DNA from: Anaerolineae bacterium
GTDB lineage: Bacteria; Chloroflexota; Anaerolineae; SpSt-600
NCBI GenBank assembly: GCA_028275425.1
Contig: JAPWUT010000044.1
Span: forward strand, 1-10,113
Direction: 5' to 3'
DNA: 10,113 nucleotides
Below the pieces are notes generated by a model. The model had not been told where the DNA came from and did not search any database. It saw nothing but the letters and a program-made list of their open reading frames with translations. Position numbers and translations under genes: made by a program. Below, in pieces: positions 1 to 6,260 of the stretch. The stretch's first letter is position 1, and every line of letters starts with the position of its first letter.

Positions 1-879
1 GAGTTCGCTTACGCCGTAGCCGTAGAGAAGTTGGCCGATATTAAACCCCCGGAGAGGGCCGAATACATAAGGGTAATCCTGGCCGAATTCACCCGAATCC
101 TGAACCACATGATGGCCATAGGCTTCCTCTTCAACGACTTAGGCGCTTATTTTACCCCTGTCCTCTACGCCTTCAGGGCCAGGGAGCACATCCTTGACCT
201 ATTTGAGTGGGTTTCAGGCTCCAGGATGATGCCCAACTACATCCGCCCTGGAGGAGTGGCTGGCGATTTGCCCGAAGGATTCATCCCCAAGGCCAAAAAG
301 CTTGTTGACCACCTGTGGAAGTTCGCCGATGAGCTGGACACATTTCTCTCCGAAAACGAAATCTTCCTCCAGAGAGCACGCGGGGTTGGGGTTCTCCCCC
401 CTGATGTCGCCATAGCTTACGGAGTGACAGGGCCGGTCCTTAGGGCTTCCGGGGTTAAGTACGATGTGCGCCGGGCCGAGCCCTACTCAATCTACGACCG
501 CTTTGACTTTGAAATTCCTACCCTCCCCAATGGCGATGTCTACGACCGCTACATGCTCAGGCTTTTGGAGTGGAAACAGAGCCTACGCATCCTGGAGCAA
601 GCCCTTGAACAAATTCCGGATGGGCCTGTTTCGGAAAAGGTCCCCAGGAGGCTCCGCCCACCTAAGGGCGAAGTCTATGGCCGCATAGAAGCACCCAAGG
701 GCGAACTCGGCTTCTACTTGGTGAGCGACGGGTCCGATAGGCCCTACCGCTTCAAAATCCGACCCACTTCCTTCGTCAACTTGGGGGTTTTGAGGGAGAT
801 AACCGTGGGCCACAAAGTGGCCGATGTGGTCATAATCCTCGGAAGCATTGACATAACCATGGGAGAGGTGGATAGATGA
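1..879 (+). CDS. nuoD: NADH-quinone oxidoreductase subunit D (NuoD, 49 kDa type), 5'-truncated
   Basis: This is the C-terminal 292 residues of the large peripheral-arm subunit that, with NuoB, forms the quinone-binding site of complex I. The reading frame is open from base 1, so the true start lies left of the window. The TTG at 31 is an internal codon, because the residues before it (AYAVAVEKL) also fit the family. Family signatures are visible: PERAEYIRVILAE at about residues 17-29, the RMMPNYIRPGG segment at 75-85, and the conserved ending GSIDITMGEVDR. The N-terminal part, with the quinone-site histidine loop, is not in the window. The stop TGA overlaps the start of nuoH (ATGA at 876-879), which indicates translational coupling. 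Identification is firm. Whether the electron donor is NADH cannot be told from this subunit. Confidence 0.96.
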   Translation, partial: EFAYAVAVEKLADIKPPERAEYIRVILAEFTRILNHMMAIGFLFNDLGAYFTPVLYAFRAREHILDLFEWVSGSRMMPNYIRPGGVAGDLPEGFIPKAKKLVDHLWKFADELDTFLSENEIFLQRARGVGVLPPDVAIAYGVTGPVLRASGVKYDVRRAEPYSIYDRFDFEIPTLPNGDVYDRYMLRLLEWKQSLRILEQALEQIPDGPVSEKVPRRLRPPKGEVYGRIEAPKGELGFYLVSDGSDRPYRFKIRPTSFVNLGVLREITVGHKVADVVIILGSIDITMGEVDR

Positions 880-2009
880 TGGACTTGGAAAACTTCTTGC
901 CTTTCCTTGGAGAAATCGTAGCTCGCTGGCTCAAAGGCTTCCTCCCGGTCTGGCTTGTGGATGTCATAATGATGGTGGTGGTGGGGCTGCTCATAATCCT
1001 GCTAATGGTCGTGGTAGTGATGGCCTTGACCCTCTTGGAGCGCAAGATATTGGGCCGGCTTCAGGACCGGCTTGGCCCCAACAGGGTTGGCCCCTACGGC
1101 CTTATCCAGCCCATCGCCGATGTCCTCAAGCTTTTGGTTAAAGAGGACATAATCCCAGAAAAGGCCGATAAGCTCCTCCACTTCCTGGCGCCGGTGATAA
1201 TTGTGGTGCCGGCCTTCATGGTCTGGGCTGTGATTCCATTCGGGAAGAAGCTTGTGGCTGCGGACCTCAACATAGCCGTGCTTTACGTCATCGCCCTCGG
1301 CTCTGTAACCTCCATAGCCATCCTCATGGCTGGGTGGGGGTCGGGGAACAAGTATGCGCTGCTCGGGGGGTTCAGGGCCGTAGCCCAGCTCTTCAGCTAC
1401 GAAGTCCCGATGGCCTTAGCTATCCTGAGCGTGGTTATGGCTGCCGGTTCCATGTCCCTCCAGAAGATAGTGGAAGCCCAGAGCCCGTTGCCTTTCGTGC
1501 TTCTTCAGCCTGTGGCTTTCCTGATTTACTTCATCTGCGGCGTCGCCGAGACCAACCGCAGCCCGTTTGACCTGCCGGAGGCGGAATCGGAAATCATTGC
1601 CGGTTACCACATTGAGTATTCCGGGGTGAAGTGGGCCATGTTCTTCCTGGCCGAATACATCAACACCTTCGCCATCTCGGCCATGGTCGTCACCCTGTTT
1701 CTGGGCGGATGGAAGGGGCCTGTGCTCCCGTCTTACATCTGGTTCTTCATCAAAGTAGCCATCATGGTCTACGTTTTCTTCTGGTTCCGAGCTACTTTCC
1801 CCCGCCTCAGGATAGACCAGCTCCTCAATTTCTCCTGGAAGTTCTTGGTCCCACTGGCCATGGCTAACCTTTTGGTTACCGGGTTAGTAGTCAAGCTTGA
1901 CCTCGGCTATTGGGGCAAAGCATCGGCCTACTGGGCGGGGAACATCTTGGCTGGAGGATTGGCCCTTTACCTCCTTGGCCGATTCACTCCTAAGAAGGCT
2001 TTGGCTTAG
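876..2009 (+). CDS. nuoH: NADH-quinone oxidoreductase subunit H (NuoH, ND1 type)
   Basis: This membrane subunit sits at the junction of the two arms, forms the lipid-side entrance of the quinone chamber and contains the first part of the proton path. It has 377 residues against 325 in E. coli. Recognisable blocks are ERKILGRLQDRLGPNRVGP (55-73), FRAVAQLFSYEVP (166-178), AETNRSPFDLPEAESE (224-239) with the acidic loop residues E225, D232, E235, E237 and E239, and FFWFRATFPRLRIDQL (301-316). Several hydrophobic helices are obvious, and there is an extra C-terminal one at about 352-368 that helps account for the length. The start is the ATG overlapping the nuoD stop, preceded by GGGAGAGG at 861-868. 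A second ATG follows at once (879) and could equally be used. Confidence 0.97.
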   Translation: MMDLENFLPFLGEIVARWLKGFLPVWLVDVIMMVVVGLLIILLMVVVVMALTLLERKILGRLQDRLGPNRVGPYGLIQPIADVLKLLVKEDIIPEKADKLLHFLAPVIIVVPAFMVWAVIPFGKKLVAADLNIAVLYVIALGSVTSIAILMAGWGSGNKYALLGGFRAVAQLFSYEVPMALAILSVVMAAGSMSLQKIVEAQSPLPFVLLQPVAFLIYFICGVAETNRSPFDLPEAESEIIAGYHIEYSGVKWAMFFLAEYINTFAISAMVVTLFLGGWKGPVLPSYIWFFIKVAIMVYVFFWFRATFPRLRIDQLLNFSWKFLVPLAMANLLVTGLVVKLDLGYWGKASAYWAGNILAGGLALYLLGRFTPKKALA

Positions 2010-2021
2010 CGAGGGGGAGAA

Positions 2022-2546
2022 ATGTTCGGGAGAGGACTTCTCAAGGGGCTTTACACGACTGTGAAGCATGGGGTTATGACTTACTTCAAGGGCTACAAGC
2101 ATCCTTTCCTCAAGCGCTATTTCACCGAAGGGCCTGCTCCCAGGCTGGAGCCGGAAGGGGTAGGGCTTTTCACCTTGCAGTATCCCGAAGAGAAATATGC
2201 CATGTTCCCCCGCTTCCGAGGGGCACTAATGCACCTGAGGGACCCTGAAACCGGGCAGCCTCGGTGCACGGCTTGCGGGGCATGCGCCCTGGCTTGCCCC
2301 CACGGGGTGATTGAAGTCATAGCCGAAGGGAAGGGCAAAGAGAGGAAGCTTGTGGATTACCGCTACAATTTGGGAAGGTGCGTATTCTGCCGGCTCTGCG
2401 TTGAATCCTGCCCCTACGGGGCCATTGAGATGAGCCACGAGTATGAGCTGGCTACTTACGAAAATAAGATGGTGCTCCACCTTGAGGACTTGCTCAAAAT
2501 CGGCGACCGAAGCGGAGTAACCGAGCAAGGGTGGGCATGGAAATAA
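2022..2546 (+). CDS. nuoI: NADH-quinone oxidoreductase subunit I (NuoI, TYKY type, 2x[4Fe-4S])
   Basis: This is the ferredoxin-like subunit at the base of the peripheral arm. It carries iron-sulfur clusters N6a and N6b and passes electrons toward NuoB and quinone. It has 174 residues (E. coli 180). Two complete CxxCxxCxxxCP motifs are present: cysteines 82, 85, 88, 92 and cysteines 120, 123, 126, 130. The N-terminal stretch (KGLYTTVKHGVMTYFKG) is the amphipathic anchor typical of the family. The start is ATG with a purine-rich GAGGGGGAG just upstream (2011-2019), 12 bases after the nuoH stop. With all eight ligands present the subunit should be functional. The ligand spacing within each motif gives no sign of degeneration. 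Confidence 0.97.
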   Translation: MFGRGLLKGLYTTVKHGVMTYFKGYKHPFLKRYFTEGPAPRLEPEGVGLFTLQYPEEKYAMFPRFRGALMHLRDPETGQPRCTACGACALACPHGVIEVIAEGKGKERKLVDYRYNLGRCVFCRLCVESCPYGAIEMSHEYELATYENKMVLHLEDLLKIGDRSGVTEQGWAWK

Positions 2547-2562
2547 GCTTGGGGGTAAGACC

Positions 2563-3051
2563 ATGGGAATGCAGATAGCCTTCTTCCTCTTTAGCCTTAT
2601 AGCTATAGTCGGAGCCATCTTGGTGGTTACCACTAAGAGGCTTTTCCACAGCGCCTTAGCTCTTGTCCTCTCTTTTGTGGGAGTGGCCGGCCTCTACATC
2701 CTCTTGGAAGCCGAGTTCTTGGCTGCCCTCCAAATCCTCATCTACGTGGGAGCAATTGCCATCCTCATCCTTTTCGCCATCATGCTCACAAGGCACCTCA
2801 TGGACCCGAAAGCGAGGGCATTTAACGAGCAGTGGTGGGTTGCAGCCTTAGTGGCTGGATTCCTCTTCCTGGTCCTTATGGCCATGATTTTGCGGGTGCC
2901 TTGGCCTATCAAAGCGGCTGCCGTGCCTGAAAACGTTATAGAAGGCCTTGGCTCTTCCTTCGTGGGGGAGTACCTTGTCCCCTTTGAGGTAGCTTCTGTG
3001 TTGTTAATGGCTGCCCTCATCGGGGCCATAATCATTGCACGGGAGAGGTGA
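2563..3051 (+). CDS. nuoJ: NADH-quinone oxidoreductase subunit J (NuoJ, ND6 type)
   Basis: This is a small membrane-arm subunit of 162 residues with about five hydrophobic helices (roughly 3-22, 28-48, 54-76, 92-110 and 142-160). Helix 3 holds the family signature ALQILIYVGAIAILILFAIML (spread over 55-75), with Y61 and G63 at the region that forms a pi-bulge in known complex I structures. That helix is thought to rotate in coupling quinone chemistry to proton transfer. The start ATG at 2563 follows GGGGGTAAG (2551-2559), 16 bases after the nuoI stop. The stop is three bases from the start of nuoK, so the two are probably translated together. Confidence 0.95.
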   Translation: MGMQIAFFLFSLIAIVGAILVVTTKRLFHSALALVLSFVGVAGLYILLEAEFLAALQILIYVGAIAILILFAIMLTRHLMDPKARAFNEQWWVAALVAGFLFLVLMAMILRVPWPIKAAAVPENVIEGLGSSFVGEYLVPFEVASVLLMAALIGAIIIARER

Positions 3052-3054
3052 GAG

Positions 3055-3363
3055 ATGGTTCCCCTTAGCTGGTACCTTTTAGTAGCAGCAGCCCTGTTTT
3101 GCATCGGCCTGTATGGGGTCCTGGCCCGCCGCAACGCCATAGGGATACTGATGGGAGTAGAGCTTATGCTCAACGCCGTCAACCTCAATCTGGTAGCTTT
3201 CTGGCGCTACGTCAACCCTTCTGACCTATCGGGCCTGGTCTTTGCCATCTTCGTAATCGCCGTGGCCGCCGCTGAGGCCGCCGTCGGCTTGGCTATAATA
3301 ATCTCCATCTACCGCAACCGGGATACGGTGAACGTGGAAGAAGTGGACCTCATGCGAGGGTAA
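3055..3363 (+). CDS. nuoK: NADH-quinone oxidoreductase subunit K (NuoK, ND4L type)
   Basis: This three-helix membrane subunit carries the proton channel next to NuoJ and NuoH. It has 102 residues (E. coli 100). The two membrane glutamates essential for proton transfer are present: E36 in GVELMLNAVNLNLVAFWRY and E74 in AVAAAEAAVGLAI, matching E36 and E72 of E. coli. Helices lie at about 5-23, 28-50 and 60-86. The start ATG lies three bases after the nuoJ stop, and GGGAGAGG at the end of nuoJ serves as ribosome binding site. In the canonical operon nuoL comes next. Here a toxin-antitoxin pair intervenes, beginning two bases after the nuoK stop. Confidence 0.96.
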   Translation: MVPLSWYLLVAAALFCIGLYGVLARRNAIGILMGVELMLNAVNLNLVAFWRYVNPSDLSGLVFAIFVIAVAAAEAAVGLAIIISIYRNRDTVNVEEVDLMRG

Positions 3364-3365
3364 GG

Positions 3366-3755
3366 ATGGAGAGGGCTGAAGCGCAGGCCAAGCTCAAAGA
3401 GCTCCTGGAGCCAAGGGAAGAAATCATCTTCGCTTACCTCCACGGCTCCTTCGTTGAAGGCTTGCCTTTCAACGATATAGATTTGGCCGTTTACGTGGAC
3501 CAATCCAAAGTCCCGGATACTTTTGATTACGAGATGGACCTCTCGGTAAAGCTGACCATGGCCCTGCATTTCCCTGTGGACGTGCGCGTCCTGAACGATG
3601 CCTCCCTCGGTTTTCAGCACAGCGTGCTCCAGGGTGAAGCTATTTTAGTGCGGGATGAAGAGGTCCTCACGGACTTCATTGAGAGGGTGGCGAGGGAGTA
3701 CATGGACTACGCTTACCTCGGGCGCATGTACCTTGAGGAGCTATTGAAAAGATGA
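3366..3755 (+). CDS. mntA: MntA-type minimal nucleotidyltransferase antitoxin
   Basis: This 129-residue protein belongs to the MNT family of DNA polymerase beta-like nucleotidyltransferases. The catalytic signature is G27-S28 followed by D37-x-D39 (GSFVEGLPFNDIDLAVYVD), and a third acidic candidate is D72 in FPVDVRVLND. The spacing is GSX8DXD, shorter than the GSX10DXD usually quoted for characterised MntA. In characterised HepT/MntA modules this enzyme inactivates the paired HEPN toxin by adding AMP units to a tyrosine next to its active site. The start ATG is two bases after the nuoK stop, with GAGGG at 3356-3360. Its stop overlaps the next start (ATGA, 3752-3755). Antitoxin first, toxin second is one of the usual orders. 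The family call is strong. The antitoxin role rests on the adjacent HEPN gene. Confidence 0.9.
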   Translation: MERAEAQAKLKELLEPREEIIFAYLHGSFVEGLPFNDIDLAVYVDQSKVPDTFDYEMDLSVKLTMALHFPVDVRVLNDASLGFQHSVLQGEAILVRDEEVLTDFIERVAREYMDYAYLGRMYLEELLKR

Positions 3756-4180
3756 CCGGGGTGAATGTTGAGTTCGTCAAGGAAAAGGCAAGGGCGATAA
3801 GGGAGGCGGTTGAAAAAGTGCGCTTTTATTCTTCAATTCCCGATTCCGATTTCTTCTCCGATGAGCGCAACCTTTACACCGTTATGCACCTTCTTCTCAG
3901 GGCTATTGAAGCTACTGCTTCCATTTGCACGCACTTGATTGCCAAATTTGCCCGTCGCGCTCCGGCCAGTTACACCGAATGCTTTGAGGCCATGAAGGAG
4001 CTTGGAATGGTAGATGAAGACTTAGCTGCCCGACTCGTGAGGATGGTGCGCTTCCGTAACCTCTTGGTCCACCAATATTGGAAAGTGGACCCGGCTAAGG
4101 TTTTGGCCTTCGCACGGGAAAATTTGGGCGATTTTGATGCTTTCCTTGAATCCGTAAGAAGCTTTTTAGGGAGGAGATGA
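3752..4180 (+). CDS. hepT: HepT-type HEPN ribonuclease toxin (DUF86 family)
   Basis: This 142-residue, probably all-helical HEPN-domain protein is the toxin partner of the upstream MntA. The diagnostic RX4HXY motif is present at R102-NLLV-H107-Q-Y109 in VRFRNLLVHQYWKVD. In studied HepT proteins the R and H form the RNase active site, and the Tyr is the residue AMPylated by MntA to silence the toxin. All three are intact, so it is probably active and in need of control. The start ATG overlaps the mntA stop, with GAGGAG at 3735-3740. GTG at 3761 is a weaker alternative. The last codons (GGG AGG AGA) provide the Shine-Dalgarno for nuoL, and the TGA overlaps the nuoL start. A regulator role instead of toxin is possible, and the RNA target is unknown. 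Confidence 0.9.
   Translation: MTGVNVEFVKEKARAIREAVEKVRFYSSIPDSDFFSDERNLYTVMHLLLRAIEATASICTHLIAKFARRAPASYTECFEAMKELGMVDEDLAARLVRMVRFRNLLVHQYWKVDPAKVLAFARENLGDFDAFLESVRSFLGRR
4169..4176 (+). promoter_or_regulatory. Shine-Dalgarno of nuoL, inside the end of hepT
   Basis: GGGAGGAG lies directly before ATGATG. GGAGG at 4170-4174 is only 2 bases from the ATG at 4177 but 5 bases from the ATG at 4180, so the second ATG may be the real nuoL start. Because the site is part of the hepT coding sequence, translation of nuoL is tied to the toxin gene's mRNA and to ribosomes ending on hepT. Confidence 0.7.
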
Positions 4181-6234
4181 TGGAAGGAATCTTCTTCCTC
4201 AAGCTTGTTTGGCTCATACCCCTTTTGCCCTTAGCCTCTTTCTGGCTGATAGTGCTCTTTGCCAACCCCAACAAGAAGCTCAGCCATTCCATCGCTATAG
4301 GCAGCATCGCTCTGGCTTGGGTCCTTTCGTGGGGAGCACTCTACGAGGGGATAAAGCACCACTTAGGCCCAGGCGAAGAAGCATTCCACCTGAGCTGGAA
4401 CTGGCTTCCCACCGGCCCAAGCTGGTTTAAGATGGGCGTTATGGTTGACCCGCTTACCTTAGCCATGCTCTTCATGGTCCCCTTCGTGTGTCTGCTAATT
4501 TTCATTTACTCCGTTGGATACATGCATGGCGACCCCCGCTACTCCCGCTACTTCGCCTACATCTCCCTCTTCGCCTGCGGGATGTTGGGCATGGTCCTGG
4601 CCGATAACCTCCTCATGCTCATGATTTTCTGGGAGGTGATGGGCCTCTGCTCCTATCTACTCATAGGCTTCTGGTTTGAGAAGCCTTCGGCGATGCGGGC
4701 TGGCCTGAAGGCTTTCATCACCACCCGCATTGGTGATGTCATGATGCTCCTGGGAATCATCTACCTCTACTCCCGCACCGGCACCTTAACCTATTCCGAG
4801 GTCTTCAAGCCTGAAGTTCTGGAAGAGCTGGCCCATTCCACAGTGACCTTGCCCCTGGTGGGGCAGCTTCCTGTGGCTACGGTCATAGCGATTTTGCTCT
4901 TCGGTGGGGCGGTCGGCAAGAGCGCCCAGTTCCCATTGCACGTCTGGCTTCCCGATGCCATGGAAGGCCCGACCCCGGTCAGCGCCTTAATCCATGCTGC
5001 TACCATGGTGGCGGCAGGTGTTTACCTTGTGGCCCGCTCCTTCCCCTTGTTCTCCGTGGTGGAGCACGGGCCTCAATTGGGGCTTGTGGCTTTCATCGGG
5101 GCCTTTACCGCTTTCTTCGCCTCTACTATAGCCATAGCTCAGAACGACATCAAGCGGGTCCTGGCCTATTCCACCATAAGCCAGCTTGGCTACATGATTG
5201 CTGCCTTGGGGGTAGGGGCTTACGTGGCTGCCGTCTTCCACCTTGTGACCCATGCCTTCTTCAAGGCCCTTCTGTTCCTCGGCTCCGGTTCGGTGATAAT
5301 CGGCACTCACCATGAGATGGACATGATGAAGATGGGCGGACTCCGCCGGCGGATGCCTATCACCTTCTGGACTTTCCTCATGGGGACATTGGCTCTGGCC
5401 GGAATACCGCCGTGGGCTGGCTTCTGGAGCAAGGATGAGATACTGGGCCACGCTTTCCACCATGCTTCGGAGGTGGGGTTCGTCTCTTGGCCCGGTTTCG
5501 TATGGATTTTGGGGACCGCGGCCGCTTTCCTGACTGCTTTCTACATGGGCCGGCAGGTTTTCCTCACCTTTGCTGGCGAACCTCGCAGCCACCACGCCGA
5601 AGAGGCCCACGAAACCCCTTGGGTCATGACCATACCCCTCATCATCCTTGCCTTCTTCTCCACCTTCCTCGGCTTCGCCGGAGTCCCCCACGAATTTCCG
5701 GTCCTGGGTCCTCTCCTCAACAACCCCTTCCACCACCTGGTGGGGGAAAGCTTCCCGGCCACACCTTTGAACTTCGGGGTAATGGGCCTATCGGTTCTGA
5801 TGGGGCTATCCGGCCTGGCGTTGGCCTGGGTTGTATACGGACGCGAACCCCTCAAAGCCGGCGAGCCCGACCCCCTCTCTATCTCCTTGGGCCCGATTTA
5901 CACCGTCCTCAAGAACAAGTACTACATTGATGAATTCTACCAGGCCACGGTCATCCGTTTTGCCCTCTGGCTTTCAGAGACGTTCTTCAAGTTTGATGAC
6001 CGCTGGATAATTGACCCCATTGTGGATGGGGTTGGCCGGCTGGGCAGGAAGCTTTCGGAGATAGGAGGCCTGTTTGACCTTAAGGTTGTGGATGGAATTG
6101 TAAACGGTGTGGGGAAGGTCACCTCGGCGCTTGGGGGAGTCCTGCGCCTTATCCAGACCGGCAAGGCGCAGAACTACCTCTTGGCTGCCGCCCTTACGGT
6201 GCTTATGCTTCTCGGATTTTACCTTACCAGATGA
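4177..6234 (+). CDS. nuoL: NADH-quinone oxidoreductase subunit L (NuoL, ND5 type antiporter-like)
   Basis: This is the distal proton-pumping subunit of the membrane arm, Mrp-antiporter related, with the long lateral helix. It has 685 residues against 613 in E. coli. Key channel residues are in place: E153 in FWEVMGLCSYLLIGFW, K248 in GGAVGKSAQFPLHVWLPDAMEG, H273 in ALIHAATMVAAG, and K419-D420 in AGFWSKDEIL, matching E. coli E144, K229, H254 and K399-D400. A histidine-rich loop (about 425-475) follows. The C-terminal region (about 575-670) forms the lateral amphipathic helix, with two similar segments around 613-632 and 640-656 (IVDGVG / IVNGVG), then a last membrane helix ending GFYLTR. The start overlaps the hepT stop, and 4180 is the alternative start. 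Confidence 0.97.
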   Translation: MMEGIFFLKLVWLIPLLPLASFWLIVLFANPNKKLSHSIAIGSIALAWVLSWGALYEGIKHHLGPGEEAFHLSWNWLPTGPSWFKMGVMVDPLTLAMLFMVPFVCLLIFIYSVGYMHGDPRYSRYFAYISLFACGMLGMVLADNLLMLMIFWEVMGLCSYLLIGFWFEKPSAMRAGLKAFITTRIGDVMMLLGIIYLYSRTGTLTYSEVFKPEVLEELAHSTVTLPLVGQLPVATVIAILLFGGAVGKSAQFPLHVWLPDAMEGPTPVSALIHAATMVAAGVYLVARSFPLFSVVEHGPQLGLVAFIGAFTAFFASTIAIAQNDIKRVLAYSTISQLGYMIAALGVGAYVAAVFHLVTHAFFKALLFLGSGSVIIGTHHEMDMMKMGGLRRRMPITFWTFLMGTLALAGIPPWAGFWSKDEILGHAFHHASEVGFVSWPGFVWILGTAAAFLTAFYMGRQVFLTFAGEPRSHHAEEAHETPWVMTIPLIILAFFSTFLGFAGVPHEFPVLGPLLNNPFHHLVGESFPATPLNFGVMGLSVLMGLSGLALAWVVYGREPLKAGEPDPLSISLGPIYTVLKNKYYIDEFYQATVIRFALWLSETFFKFDDRWIIDPIVDGVGRLGRKLSEIGGLFDLKVVDGIVNGVGKVTSALGGVLRLIQTGKAQNYLLAAALTVLMLLGFYLTR

Positions 6235-6245
6235 AATCTTACCGG

Positions 6246-6252
6246 AAGGAGG
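6246..6252 (+). promoter_or_regulatory. Shine-Dalgarno of nuoM
   Basis: AAGGAGG lies 8 bases before the ATG at 6261, within the 26-base gap after nuoL. It is the only clear site in the gap and fixes the nuoM start. Confidence 0.75.
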
Positions 6253-6260
6253 CTTGAGCG

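Noticed and set aside
2226..3188. Minus-strand open frames opposite nuoI, nuoJ and nuoK
   Set aside because: They lie wholly under well-supported genes and show no family features or start context.
3364..4176. Toxin-antitoxin pair as cargo of a transposon or integron
   Set aside because: No transposase, terminal inverted repeats, target duplication or attC-like site is seen at either junction, and the ends are fused to nuoK and nuoL at the base level.
4987..5736. Long 249-codon open frame on the minus strand opposite nuoL
   Set aside because: Its translation is low-complexity charged sequence mirroring hydrophobic codons of NuoL. It has no ribosome binding site or family motif. It is an antisense shadow of a real gene.
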